A stretch of DNA of 64,000 nucleotides, taken from NCBI RefSeq assembly GCF_963169125.1, contig NC_084795.1, forward strand, positions 278,018,122 through 278,082,121. Reading direction: 5' to 3'. Position 1 is the first letter of the stretch. Every line of letters begins with the position of its first letter. The notes beneath the pieces are model-generated. The model saw nothing but the letters and a program-made list of their open reading frames with translations, was not told the DNA's origin and did not search any database. The stretch comes from Humulus lupulus (Eukaryota; Streptophyta; Magnoliopsida; Rosales; Cannabaceae). Shown here piece by piece: positions 1 through 12,461 of the stretch. Made by a program: the position numbers and the translations under genes.

Positions 1-867
1 TTTAATTTACTCATTTTGGCTATAAATAGGAAGTTTTGAAGACCATTTTGGGTGGCCATTTTTAGGGGAGGTTACTATAATTTCTACACATTCAAAACCT
101 CTCAATTCTCTTCATCTTTTTCTTCTTTTTGGTTATTTTTCTATGTATTTTTAGAGGAATATTTGGGGGTTTCTCTTCCAAATTTTCCTATTTATGTTTG
201 TAATTTTTAGTATCTATTTGCTATTCTAGTTATGAGTTTCTAATCTTTTTAAGATTATTAAGGTGATGATGAAACAATTTGTAACTAGATAGTATTTATT
301 TTGTATGTTGATTTCCCATTTTGTGCAACAAAGTTTATGGAATTTTCTTCTTCAAATATCTTCTTTCATCTTAAATATCATGTATTTTGGATTGTTAGGA
401 CATATTTGCACTTTGTTCTTCATTAGTGCAAAAACATAATATTCTTTATGTAAGATGTGTTATTAAATTGTACACATTCATGCTTATAACAAAAATATTA
501 TGTTTTGCCATATAAATAATGTTGATTGATTTATTTGTTATTTTATTAGATTGATTTACACTAAATGCTTTGAAATTATAATTTTGAAAAGTGAAGAAAA
601 ATCACATCTTTTTAGAAATAAGTTGTGCTTAAAATTATAAATCTATTTAAAAAATAATAGTTTGATTTATCTAAACTATCACTAAAACTTGGGAATCAAT
701 GTACATATAAATATTATTGAACTTATATTATGTGGATTCTAACCCTTAATAATCTTATTTTACTATCTTGATTTCTAATATTAATTTATTTTTATATATT
801 GTCTTAAATTTCTTTATTATTGTCTCTTATTAGATTTTATTGTCACAAATTCTCATCAATCTTTGGA
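1..867. other. AT-rich intergenic stretch, LTR-like promoter remnant at left edge
   Basis: No coding region is visible. Bases 20-30 read ctataaatag, a good TATA box, followed by a pyrimidine-rich leader, as in the U3/R part of an LTR or a truncated promoter. The window edge prevents a decision. The rest is simple AT-rich sequence. Homology to the 12.5-kb duplicate begins only at about 868. Confidence 0.35.
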
Positions 868-1157
868 ACTAGACCATATATTTTCTAAAATAGTTCAAAT
901 AGACCCCTAAACCCGATTTTGATCAATATTTTTTGAACTAAAATCACAAATAATTCATCAAACTAACAACTCAGAAAAAAATACAGTCAGTCATTCTGCC
1001 TAAGAACTATATTGTTATATTCAATTTTTTTTTCATTAAAATTAGGATTATGAGTCTATTTGAACCATTTTACAAAACACGGGCTTTAGAAAATAATTTG
1101 TCAAAATACACGGTCAAAACAGGTAATAAGGCAAAATACATTATCTAAAAAGATATA
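868..1157. mobile_element. Left-truncated TIR element (same family as 12462-12804)
   Basis: This matches the element at 12462-12804 but lacks its first ~60 bases. The right terminus (caaaacaggtaataaggcaa) is present. The truncation point coincides with the left edge of the segmental duplication that carries the SABATH genes. Confidence 0.55.
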
Positions 1158-1442
1158 AATACATATTAAAATATAAATATATTAATCTATAGATAATATT
1201 AAATAATATATAAACTAAATAATATTAAGTATATAATAAATGACGGTAGAGATTTTTTCTTCTTATATCTTACAACTTTCAAATAAAAGAGAGAGAAAAA
1301 ATGATCCTTATCACTAAATGCCGCATTATATTTATGACTATATTTAATATCATATTGTTGAGAAGTAAGAAAAAGGTAATAAGTGATTGAGAGAAGAGAA
1401 AGAAGAGGAGAGAAGAGAAAGAAGAGAAGAGAAGAGTAGAAG

Positions 1443-3199
1443 ATGAGCAACAACACAGAATCATACCCAATGAACGGTGGAGATGGAACTTACAGCTACA
1501 CCAAAAACTCCTACTTACAGGTTTCTTTCTTTCTTTGTTTCTTTTTTTTAAAAAAAAAAATATACATTTTGTATTTGTATCATATATAATTTCATCCTTA
1601 AAGCAGAGTGGAACGCCTGAAACTATTTCATCACTAATTAATTGTTTTCAAATATGCTTAATTATTTATTTTCTTTGCAAATTTTCCCACAAGTTTATCG
1701 TTTTACTGTGTTGACAGGGGAATTCTTTCCGCATTATTTTATCTCCTTAGATTAAGATTTAATGTAATCTAAATTTGGTTTGATATACTTAAGTTTCCAA
1801 TGATTAATATATGTCCTGTCAAATCTAACTATATTATATATTGAGCTGAAAATACATCCTCTAAATGGACAAAATCAGATGCCAAATTTATATAATGCTA
1901 TTACTTCTTAATGAAAAATGAGATCATAAACTCAAATATGGCATAATCATGTGAATACACTATGATTCATATTAATTAGTAGTAGAATAGAATATATGTG
2001 TAACACAATTAATATGAAACATATAGTATTTTGTTGATAGATTCTTCTTCTTGTTTTTTTTTTTTTCTTTTAATAGAAAGCAGGTGTAAATGCTGCAAAA
2101 ACTACTATCCATGATGCAATTGTAGATAAGCTCGACATAAAAGAATTGTTCTTTTCTGCATCGACAAACAACAGAACCATATTTCGCATAGCTGATTTGG
2201 GGTGTTCAGTTGGACCAAACACCATCTCTACTACGGAAGGCATACTAGAAGTTGTTCAACACAAGTACCAACAATCTCAGCAACACCTCCATTTCTCTTC
2301 TTCTAAAACGCTTGAATTTCAAGTATTCTTTAACGATCAAGTCACCAATGATTTCAACACCCTTTTCACCTCTCTACCCGCCGAAAGGCCCTACTTTGCA
2401 GCTGGTGTCCCGGGGTCCTTCCATGGCCGGCTGTTCCCCAACTCGTCTCTCCACCTTGTCCATTCTTCATATGGACTCCAATGGCTCTCCAAACTTCCGG
2501 AGGAGTTGCTTGATGAGAACTCTGCAGCATTTAACCGCGGGAGAATTCACTACTTAAATGCCTCAGATGAGGTTTGCAATGCTTATAAAGCTCAGTTTGC
2601 TAAGGACATGGCTAAGTTTTTGGATGCCAGAGCGAAGGAGCTTGTGGTTGGAGGTTTAATGGTGTTAACCGTGCCTTCTGTCCAAGATGGTGTCCCTTGT
2701 TCTCGATCGGTTATGTATGTATTGTTTCATCTTCTTGGCTCTTCTCTCATGGATTTGGCAAAAGAAGTAAGTCACCTACAAATATAAGAAGCACTTAAAA
2801 ATCAATCTCATTACTTAAAATTCACTTATTTTGCTTATACTGTAGGGTCTTATCAGTGAAGATCAAGTGGACTCATTCAACATACCTGTATACGCTGTCT
2901 CTCCAAATGAGATGACAGAATTGATAGAAGGAAATGAGTGTTTTAGCATTGAGAGAATGGAGTTAACGAAGGCCAAGTCTAGTAATGACTATGGTCAAGG
3001 GTTTCAATTCACTGGACAGGCACTTAGCATGCACCTAAGAGCAGGAATGGAGATCCTTGTCGCCAAACATTTTGGAACTGCGATTATTGATGAACTCTTT
3101 GATAGAGTATATAAGAAAATTGAAGAGCTTTCAGATCAAATTCAACCATTAATCTACGAGGGAGGATCTCAACTCACTCTTGTGCTAAAACGCAAATAG
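1443..3199 (+). CDS. SABATH family SAM-dependent carboxyl methyltransferase, copy 1
   Basis: Exons 1443-1520, 2077-2766 and 2846-3199 join in phase 0 at GT-AG introns (556 and 79 bp) to give 373 aa, a normal SABATH length. The ATG at 1443 precedes the typical N-terminus (MNGGDG, then SYTKNSYLQ). The first intron falls right after that LQ, the usual SABATH position. Visible motifs are DLGCSVGPNT (66-75, SAM binding), FFNDQVTNDFN (110-120), PGSFHGRLFP (138-147) and SSYGLQWLS (156-164). Q26 and W162 align with the carboxylate-tethering Gln and Trp of salicylate methyltransferase. From memory the sequence most resembles the Arabidopsis At5g38780/farnesoic-acid methyltransferase group rather than true SAMT or JMT, so the substrate is unknown. 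It is probably a cytosolic dimer, as is usual in the family. G159 is the odd residue: copy 2 has Ala. The leader just upstream is a purine (GA) tract. Confidence 0.9.
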
Positions 3200-3682
3200 A
3201 GGAATCTGAATCAACCTTGGCATTAATAAGAGAGTTTCTCAGATATATGTGTTTTTTTTATGTAATGTGGAATCTTTATCCAAAGATCATGTAATAATGC
3301 TTAGCCTTATAAAGGATGCTTTAAAAACTATAACAATTTCAAATGAGAAAAATGATCATCATATGGAAAAATGACGATGACAGTTGCTCAAGCAGTTCAT
3401 TGGGTGGTAATGAAGAGATATATTTATGCTATGAATAGGATAGAGAAGAAAAGATATATATTAGCACTTTAATTAAAGAAGATTAGCCAAGTTCTACATA
3501 ATCAAATCAAATGAATGGCACTTGAGAAAGGAAGATAATTCGAATGTTGTAATATATAAATTAATTAACTATTAGTCAAGAAGTGGTGATACATATTTAT
3601 AATTCATTTTAATACATATTATGCATGTATTGTGAGAGAATGTCCCCCTTTTAACATAAATTAATAAAATAATAATAATAAT
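3200..3682. other. 3' UTR and downstream flank of SABATH copy 1
   Basis: This stretch is alignable with 15307-16610 once the solo LTR at 15469-16314 is removed. It has AT-rich 3' UTR character with several ataa-type poly(A)-signal-like strings. No other gene is seen. Confidence 0.6.
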
Positions 3683-3764
3683 TGTTATCCTCAAAATTTG
3701 AAAACGATGACGTGGCAATAGAAGTGACAAATGGCAAGGAATAGCTGGGTAATCTGGCTTAGGA

Positions 3765-3995
3765 GTGACCCGGTAGACCAGTCAAGTGTTATGACCGACC
3801 AGTCATGACCTTGGCCGACCAGTCATGTGCTTGTCCGCCCAGTCAATGCCCTTGGCCGACTAGTCATGTCCTTGGCCGACCAGACATGTGCTTGTCCGCC
3901 CACTCAGGTGCTTGTCCGACCAGTCATGTCCTTGGCCGACCAGTGAAGGTTTGGCCTGCCAGTGAGGAGTTTTGGCCCTTCAGTTCTCCTCCTGA
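3765..3995. repeat. Minisatellite, ~22-24-bp degenerate unit
   Basis: About nine imperfect units of the type gaccagtcatgtccttggcc are visible, alternating with cttgtccgccc variants. Any ORF read through it is periodic and not a gene. It lies directly left of the solo LTR insertion point. Confidence 0.8.
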
Positions 3996-4004
3996 GTGTG
4001 ATGT

Positions 4005-6244
4005 TGTAACGACTCGAATTTGCTAATCGGGCTTAGGGCCTTGATTAGTGTGCTTGGAGGGCAATAAATGATTTAATATGCTTCAATATGTTAATGGGTG
4101 AATTAATGTGAATATATGATAGTGATGCATGTTTAGTGAGTTAAATGTGCATGTGGGCCCCGTCTGGATATTAGGGGCATGAATATGATGTATGTTATGT
4201 ATATATGTGAAATGTCTGTGCGGCACGATCCGAGACAGTCCTGGGGAGCAGTTAGCCAGAGGGTCACAACGGGGTTGAGACTCGGACTCGGGATGAGTCG
4301 AGGGGTAATTTGGGTACTAGGTGTGTTATGAGATTATCGGGACATGAAAATAATTATTTGGAGATATATTTGAGGATAGAATGTCTAGGCGGGAATATTG
4401 GGGAAATTTACCATTTTGCCCTCAGGGACGTTTTGGTACCCCGAGCCTTGAGATAACCCTTTAGACTTAAGTCAAATAAAACAAAAAGGGAAAATATTTA
4501 GAAGCTATAGGAACCGACCTACTCTCTTTTCTTTCAGCTAAGGATAGTTTTATCTCTTCCTCCCTCATTCACTCTCTAAGATAAACACAAGGAAAACTAA
4601 GGGAATCAACTTGAAGGTCTAGGGGAATTCAGCTGTGATATTATAGGAGCTTGAAGCTTAAAGCTTGAGGATCAACTGCAGGGATTGAATTCAGCAAGGT
4701 AAGCTTTAATTATTGGGATTATGTTGAGAATTGTTACTGGTTTGCTAGAATATGCATGCTAGTTAAGTTTGACATGTTCTTGAGTATTTTAGTTGGGTTT
4801 TGGAGCATATTTTGATGGGGTTTTAGTGTTGATATTGAGCTGGTATGTATGTGTTAAATATCTGGGTTTGATAGGTGAGTTTTGGGTGAATTAGCTTGAG
4901 GAAAGGTGTGGAAAAATGGTGGAAAATCTGGGTTCGGTGGGGAGCGCCGCGGCCCGTGTGCGCGCGCGGCCATGGGAGGCCGAGAAGGTTCATGCGCACC
5001 GCGGTGCTTGGTGGGCGCGCTGCGGCCCGTGTGGGGGTCAGTGTGGTGCTAGTCTCTGTTTTGAGGCTAGCCGCGGCTCTTGAGGGTGGGGTCACGACCC
5101 TTAGTGCCAGTTTGCATTTTTAAGGGTGTTTAGGCTTGGGAATTCAATGGTTAAGGCTCGGGATGGATTTTATCACCCGGATTGATAGAATTCAAGGTTC
5201 CGGAGGTTAGGGTTGTGGCTTGAAGTTATTCATTGGATTAGAACTTGATGACTAGATATTGGTGATGTGTTGTGACTAGGGATTTCGGCGAGGCTCCAGT
5301 TAGAGGACTATGCTTGGGACATTGGTGCTCGGAGAGCTCGGGACTCAGGTAAGAAAACCCTTGTTCCCATAGAGCTTATGTGCAGGGCTGAGCCCAATGT
5401 GTTCGAGTGGATTGATATGCAGGGCTGAGCCCAATGTGTTTGAATGGATTGATGTGCAGGGCCGAGCCCAATATGTTAGAACTGCTGAGCGAGCTCTTTA
5501 TCTGCTTATGCTAGAATTATGTACTTGTTGTTATATCATGTATGATATTATGTGAGTGATCGGCAAGAGCCGAGAACGGTGTAGACCGAGGACGGCGAGG
5601 GGCCGGGAACGGCGTCAGGCACGTTGAGTGCAAGGCCGAGAACGGCAAGGGGCCGGAAGCAGCGTTGAGCACGTGGGGTGCGAGTTGCCAGGGCGAGTCC
5701 CTAGAAGGATACCTGGGATATCCTCACGGCGTGGTCCGTGAATCCAGAGCTTGGTAAACGCCTGGGACGGCTAGGCCGTATGTGTTTAGCCAATTGGTGG
5801 CCTATTTATATGCCTGATATATGTGTTGCATATGTTATCTGTTTGTGGGTTTTCTTGCTGGGCTTCGGCTCACAGATGCTCTGTGGTGCAGGTAAGGGTA
5901 AAGAGAAGATCAACCGACCATAAGTATAGCAGGCATGGGGCGGCATGTACATGTTTGGCCAGCCTGGCTGCCACGACCAGAGGATTTTGAGAGATGCTTG
6001 TAAATAAACTCTGATTTTGTCGTCTAGTCGACTTGGTTTAATTAATATGTTGTAAACATTTCTAAACTGTATTTTGGGATCTCAAGTGTAAACCTTTTAT
6101 GATTTTCTATGGAAACTACTATTTCTAAGGTTTTTCCTCTGTTTATAGCTTAATTGCATTGTTTGATCTAAAACCTCAATTAGTGAGATGAAAGCACATT
6201 TTTAAACTCACTTAGTAACGACTCTAAGGAAGTAGGGCGTTACA
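4005..6244 (+). mobile_element. Solo LTR of a Ty3/gypsy element (2240 bp) with TSD gatgt
   Basis: It starts TGTAACGACTCG and ends GGGCGTTACA, and is flanked by identical gatgt at 4000-4004 and 6245-6249. No internal coding region or second LTR is present, so it is a solo LTR. Length and termini match the Tekay-like LTRs at 43921-48885 and 48954-51375, so the same broad family is likely. Inside are a GC-rich patch (4930-5100, gccgcggcccg repeats) and three tandem ~40-bp units containing gcagggctgagcccaat (5380-5480). Confidence 0.9.
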
Positions 6245-6591
6245 GATGTGGACCGACTAGACAGAACAGTGCTACGCAAAGGATCCCAGTAACTGTTTCA
6301 ACAAGAATCGGTCATACCTGTGCGAGGATCTCTCAGATTATCCCACAAAAATAGTGTATTGTTGTATTTTGAATATTATTATTAATTGAATATAGTGAGA
6401 ATAGCGAAATATTCCGATTATGGGGGACATCACTTGTACAATCCTGAGCCTATAAATACAAGGCTCATGGCAAACTCACTAGGTTGGGTAATTTTGTCTT
6501 CCCTAAATTTGTGTATCTATTTTTTTTTTTTTTAAATCTAATTATTTAAGAATTATTCCCTAAATAAAAAAACTTATTTTCTCTAATTTAA

Positions 6592-6823
6592 GAGAGAATG
6601 GAGTTAATGTAAAGTAATGACAATGGTCATCTAACTCAAGTCCATTGGATAGGCACGAGAATCAACGGACGTCGTAATTAGAAAAATATTTGGAACTGAA
6701 ATTATTGATGTACTCTTTGATAGATTTATAAAAAAAAAAAAAGCTGAAATTTTTTTGGATCAACTTCAACCAATCAAAAAGGAGGGAAGATTTCAACTCA
6801 TCGTTGTGCTAAAACGCAAATAG
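6592..6823 (+). pseudogene. Decayed SABATH exon 3 (3' half) fragment A
   Basis: The block aligns along its length with the last part of SABATH exon 3 (compare 2950-3199). Shared anchors are gagagaatggagttaa at the left, a gtactctttgatagatttat stretch in the middle, and gtgctaaaacgcaaatag at the stop. Internal deletions and frameshifts destroy the reading frame, and the upstream exons are missing. The same fossil occurs at 16919-17147, so the ancestral unit already had an intact gene followed by this broken one. Confidence 0.85.
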
Positions 6824-7395
6824 TGGAATCTGAATTAACCCTGCCATTAATAAGAGAGTTCCCCAGAGATACCAAGCATAATGCTTTGAATATTAATGCA
6901 ATTTTGAACAAGGAAAATAACCATATTGTACAATGATGATAACAGTTGCTTAAGCAGTTCATTGGGTAGTAAGAAGTGGTGGCTTGGTGCACTCACTATA
7001 ACAGGACAGAGAAGAAAAGATGTATGTTCAACACTTTGATTGAATAATGAATATACATAGTAAGAAGATGAGCCAAATTCTACATAATCAAATCAATGGC
7101 ACATGAGAAGTAAGATCATTTGAATATGGTAAGAAAGAAAATCATTTAAAGAAAGAAAACTGACCAAAAAACACAAATCATTTAAAGAAAGCACTTGTAG
7201 CATTCTGATATATACTTACTCGTCAACATTGGACAATCAACACACACTTGACTTGATGATCTAATTATCACTCATCGGTACCATATATGTATACATAAAA
7301 TGATAGAAGAAACACCCACTTATTGATTAAAAGGTTTTACTTAAGTTTACCCTGATATTTACACACTTCAGAGGAATTAACACAAGACAAATTTC
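6824..7395 (-). pseudogene. Remnant of an RDR1 3' flank (no coding sequence left)
   Basis: It is nearly collinear with 17148-17721, the 3' flank of RDR1 copy A. The match includes the run from ttatcactcatcggtacc to cacaagacaaatttc. Homology stops at 7395, at the RDR1 stop codon position (17722-17724). A third RDR1 copy must therefore once have lain to the right and has been lost. Confidence 0.75.
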
Positions 7396-8346
7396 GCCCA
7401 TTCTCGGCGACTGATTGGGTTGTTCTTGTGGGCTCTGCACCCGCTTGCGCAGGTGCTTTGCAACGAACCGCCTATTGTTCCCCAGCCCCTTGATGAAGAC
7501 GAGTTGGAGAAGATGGAAGAGGGCCTTGGGATTCTTCCCTGACGTGTTGCGTGCTTCTCGCAGGGGAGTCGATCCGGACGATTGGAGCTCCAGTCCTATC
7601 AAGGTCGAGATTCTCTTTTTCTTGGGCCCTGCGTGTAGTTTCATTGGTTTTTCGTAATTCGACGATCTCAGCTTCGAGCCTGGCCTGAGCTTCGGTCAGC
7701 GCCCTGATGGCTGCGTCGGATCTCTGCTGGCTGGCTTCCAGCAGGCGACACATCCTGTCGATTTGGTCGCCCACATCTGTTGGTGGGCGACGGTACCCGG
7801 CGCTCCGTTGTTCTTCGGCGACATGGCTTTTGTGTCCGAGTGAATCTTGATTGCAAGGAAAGGGTTCTTGATTTGACGATGTGGTTAAAGAGGGAACATG
7901 GGTTCCCACAGACGACGCCAATTTGTTGATGCAACAACTTTGCCTTTCTATATCTGGAGGTATTTGCCGACGAATACTAATTCTCCAATCCTTCTTCGAT
8001 GATGATGATCACTTTGACAATTGTTGAACTATCGGGGGTACCTGGAAGAAAGACACTCCGATACCTAAGTCAGATTTCTGATCCCTTCATTTGAATAAGA
8101 GTTCAGTATTTATAAAACAAAAAATGCAAGGAGGTTAGTTGGTTAAACTGGTTCCTTGATTGGTGGAGGAAATAATTGAATTTCCCCCCAAAACGTATTT
8201 GATTCAGTTAAATGTACAGAGGTCAGAAGCGCAGATCGCCTCTGACCTGCGGCTTCTGTCTTTGGAGCCTCTGCCATATCAAAACGACCCATTTCAGCAT
8301 ACTTAAAATGGTGACAGTTTTTGGGCGGAACATTTTGGGCCCAACA
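7396..8346 (-). mobile_element. Ty3/gypsy fragment: one LTR plus start of internal/gag region
   Basis: Read on the minus strand, an LTR starts TGTTGGGCCC (plus 8346) and ends GTTGCATCAACA (plus 7924), 423 bp. It is followed by a primer-binding-site-like string, ttggcgtcgtctgtgggaac, of the type seen behind plant gypsy (Tat-lineage) LTRs. An open frame follows (7472-7921), rich in charged residues with a coiled-coil-like EAQARLEAEIVELRK stretch, compatible with a gag N-terminus. The other LTR and pol are missing. The 5-bp atttc occurs at both edges (7391-7395 and 8347-8351). Confidence 0.6.
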
Positions 8347-8351
8347 ATTTC

Positions 8352-11300
8352 TAAAATGGGATTGGTGATGTTAAATTGGTTTAGGAAATTGATTTTGGAA
8401 TTATTTAAGTGTGTGTCTTTCAATTGTATGCATTTGGATCTGATTTGGGGTGTACTTAAAAAGTGAGAATTTGAGATGATAATGAAGAAAAAATTTAGTG
8501 GAAGGAGGAAAACAAAATAAAAACAATATTTTTAGCTTTATTAAATTATTGTAAAATATATAATATGGTTTAATTTTTAAATTTAATTATATTAATTTTT
8601 ATAATTTAAAACATATTTTTAATTATTTTTTCTGATTTTAAATAATGTTGAAATTAATTTTTTAAAATTAATATAAAATTAATGGACTAATAATATCATG
8701 GCATCTGACATCCTAATCAGTCATAATAGTATTTAATATAGTTGACAGTAACAGATGCAACAAATTAGTAATATTTTGTATTTTTGCCGTTAAAAAAATT
8801 AGGTATATAAGTGTATAAAAAATAAACTCTTACCACATATTCAAACTTCAAACCCAATATATCTCTTTGTAGTCTAAAATGCTTCTTCCTTCAGCAATAA
8901 AATTAACATGGAGCCAAATAATACTTCTAAAGTTTCATAAACATGCTACTAATTCCTATGGTATTTGTCAGGTGTGGGAAAAAAACATTATCATAGTGTA
9001 ATAAATTTCAAATCAAACAAATCGAGACTATAAAACCAATTTCATCGAAAGTTGACATCTTCTTTTTTTGTCATCTAAAGGCTCTAGCTTATTAAATATT
9101 CACATAGAAACCCACCATCTAAATTTTTTTCTTCTTGTATTGGAGAGCAGATCAAACACGCACAAATCAATATTGACATACATATAGAACAGATCTTACA
9201 TATATATTCAGACTAGATTTTAATAATACCTTATGCATGGCTATGGTAGAAAAGAGTAAATCTGGAGTTGTAGTTGACTGAGCGTGTAGTTAGGAGGAGC
9301 GACAACTTGGAGTCGACCGTTGACACAAGATGGATGGTCTACTTCAGTTGAAAGTTGGAGGAGAGCAGAGAGAAAAAAAGAAAATGACTTGATTTTAGGT
9401 TTTTTGAAAAGAAATTTCCCAAATGGCAGAAAACGTCATTTTTTAGTTTTCTATTTTACAACATAAAATTTGAATACATATGAGAATTTAGTTTTCATAA
9501 ATACTCAACCAATCAATTATTATCGTAGGCCGCACACATTTTAAAATTTTCAAATCATAAAATTAGATCCAAATATGATACCTATCAGACCTTTAGGTAT
9601 ATATATATTACTAGTTCAATGGTTTTGACCAATATATATTTTACATTCAAAAATTAGAAAATCTTTTACAATATTTCATGACATAGTTTCTCTAGATGAA
9701 AGTTGGCATTTGAAAGAGTAACCATGAAGTTTAATTTATGTTTGACGTTGTTTGAAGTTTAATTTATATATGTTTATGTGTATGAGCTTGATCATACATC
9801 GATATTTATTTATGTATTCAAGTTAACAAGAGTATCATTAATTTGGTATTAAAAAAAACAGTCCAACTCCAACTGCGGCAAATCTGGATTTTGATTGCAC
9901 AATAGCGTGGAAGGGCTGACTCTCAACTTTTCTACTTTAGGAAGCCAAATAATTATATAAGAAGCCATATATATATTATATATATACCAGATACAAACAA
10001 AGTTAGTTTCATTTATAAAAATTTTTAATTATTTTTATTAAATTTATATTATTGTCATATAAATTTTAAATAAATAAACAATATTATATATAAAGCATTG
10101 ACATAACATATTAAATAAAAAATTAAACCAAAACATTGTTTATGATTTTTTAAACATAATTGATAATTTTTTTTAATAAACATTAAGATTATTATATATT
10201 ATTATAATAATATCTAATCTTGTATTATATAATTATTATAATAATGATACATAACATTTTTAAATTTGAATTTATATTAATATAATTATTATATATGTAT
10301 TTTTATATTAAATATTATTATAATAATAATATTTTATAATATTTGAATTTATATTGATATAATTAATAAATATCTATTTTTAATTAGTTTTAAAGGTATA
10401 TTTCATTAAATATTTAGAATATTTTATTAAAGTCAACAAAACAAACTGTTAAAACCAATAATTTTCGTTATTTAGATACTTTTTATATAGAACAGATATT
10501 TATGCTAGGCTTGCATGTGCTGCCATTGAATATAATTCTTTTAATAATTTTGTTTTACTTTTATAGCAATAATAATCAATATATATACATATCATTTGTC
10601 ATTTTTCATTGTTAGTGATAATTACTTTTTCCTCATAATGTACATATATAAATATATATATATATAACTTTTCAACAATGTATACAACATCTAAACATGT
10701 TACAATTAAATTAAAATTGAAATACTTGCAAAATTGAGTGAGAAGGAAAAGAAAATTAATGGTTTCCAATAGAACTACCATTAACACTATTTTGTCTTTT
10801 AAAATTAGGAAGAATATAAAAGAAAAAGAAAAAAAAAAGTGATATTTAGGTTGAAAGATGAAAGGTTAAAAATATATAATTTAGATATATTAATATTATA
10901 TGATAATTACAAGAGATAAACTCTATAAATTAAATTAAAACGTAGAAATGTAACTTTATATTAGATTTTAGAAAGGTATAGAAAATATTTAAAGGATAAG
11001 ATATATATATATATATACTTTGTAAAAATTTAAATATTGATTCATTTTTTAATTATTATGGACTCGTTATATTTTATTAAACTTGGTTTTTTTTTGTTTT
11101 TAGAATGTTCTAATACAAAGTAATAGAAGTTAATTTTCTCAACATAAAAAAATTATTATAATGTATTGTTAATTGTGTCATAATAAATTATTAGCCATTA
11201 ATTTTTATCTTATTATACAGAGTAAAACATAATTTTACAATGACTTATAAATATAGATAGATAAATAATGTGAATTAACTGTAATATAAATTAAAGAGAG

Positions 11301-11941
11301 AAATTCTAGCAAAAATAAATAGATAAATAAAAGAAGAAGAAGAAATTCTTAAAAAATATTATGAGATATATTTATATATATTTAGGAGATGTTGAGTGAG
11401 AAAATTTTGACATATCTTTCATTTATATTGAATGGATAAATAATAAAAAATATATATAAGTTATTATATGTATTATGATATATGTTTATTTGATATCTAA
11501 AAAGTTATTAATAGTTGTGTGTTTGCAGCTAAAAGACAAAAAATAAATAAATAAACAAAAGTTTCAATATATTATAAGGTTAAACAAAATGAAAAGAAAA
11601 TAAATAAGATTGATTTATCATGATTAGAAGTTTTTTATTTGACAATTAAAATATCTAAATCTTACAAAGTTTTTTTTTTTTTAAATTAAATCTTAAAGAT
11701 TTAATTGACTGTGGCATGTAGGTACAACACAACACAAAATATGTAATGTAGAGAAGATTTTCCTTTTATTTGTACTGCATTGTGTTTTTTTTTTTTATAG
11801 AAATTTAAATGTAAATCTCCCCAATCTTTCTTACTGTTTTACTCTCCTATTATGTCAATACTTTACGAATAACATTGTTCATATATATTATATTTTTAAA
11901 AATTTATAAATGATTAATAATAAAAATTTATGTGGCAAATA
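8352..11941. other. AT-rich spacer, no gene seen
   Basis: There is no open frame with family similarity on either strand. The stretch is rich in A/T runs, TA microsatellites (for example 10999-11018) and local AT-rich inverted repeats around 10140-10340. It separates the two SABATH-containing duplicates. Confidence 0.6.
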
Positions 11942-12005
11942 ATAAAATAATAGAACGTGAAAAGCATTCCTCTATAAAATAATAGAACGCGAAAAGCATT
12001 CCTCT
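11942..12005. repeat. Two tandem copies of a 32-bp unit
   Basis: The unit contains ataatagaacgtgaaaagc followed by attcctctat. The copies differ by one base (acgtg versus acgcg). It is a recent local tandem duplication with no evident function. Confidence 0.85.
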
Positions 12006-12049
12006 ATAAAAGCAAATAACCTTTTATATCTTATTAAATTTCTCCGTTA

Positions 12050-12425
12050 CGGTCTTCAAAAAGAGTTTTATCGGTTGGATTCTTTTGTATTATTGACCTG
12101 TGAATAGTTTTCGACGCGATTTTTTTTATGACCGTGTATATTGTAGTTATTTAAAGTATCCTGCAAATTTTCATAAAATTCCAAATAATTTACAGTGCCA
12201 AAAACTAGTTTAAAAATATGTTGTTGCATGCGTGACCAATTTTTTTTATGCGCGTAGAAAATAACATGTTTGAACCTAGTTATCGGTAAAGTAAATTATT
12301 TAGAATTTTATGAAAATTTGCAATATGCTCTAAATAATTACAATATACACGATCATAACAAAAATTGCATCGAAAACTGTTCACGGGTTGAAAATACAGA
12401 ACAATCACAGTATAGAAGATAAGAG
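12050..12425. mobile_element. Foldback MITE (hairpin family 1)
   Basis: Two arms of roughly 150 bp are inverted copies of each other. For example, gaccgtgtatattgtagtta in the left arm pairs with taattacaatatacacgatc in the right arm. A short loop around 12230 contains gcatgcgtgacc. There is no coding sequence. The same family recurs at 24580-24965, 33410-33640, 36650-36870, 61410-61630 and 62070-62285. Confidence 0.8.
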
Positions 12426-12461
12426 TCTATTATGTAGATATATATTAAAAGGGTTTCTGCA

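Larger units (their letters stand above)
3683..6490. mobile_element. LTR-like insertion carrying a minisatellite and a nested solo LTR
   Basis: This is absent from the corresponding place in the second duplicate (about 16600-16850). The left end reads tgttatcctcaaaatttg and includes tgacgtggca. The right part (6250-6490) has a TATA box (cctataaatac at 6449) close to its end, as expected of a copia-type LTR. The exact right boundary is unclear because ggcaaactcac occurs in both duplicates. It is interrupted by the solo LTR at 4005-6244. Confidence 0.4.

Noticed and set aside
3805..4026. 73-codon Cys/Pro-rich frame
   Set aside because: It is a translation of the degenerate minisatellite, running into the solo LTR start.
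4823..5123. Overlapping Arg/Pro/Ala-rich frames on both strands
   Set aside because: They come from the CpG-dense patch inside a solo LTR. No start context, no splice signals and no family resemblance.
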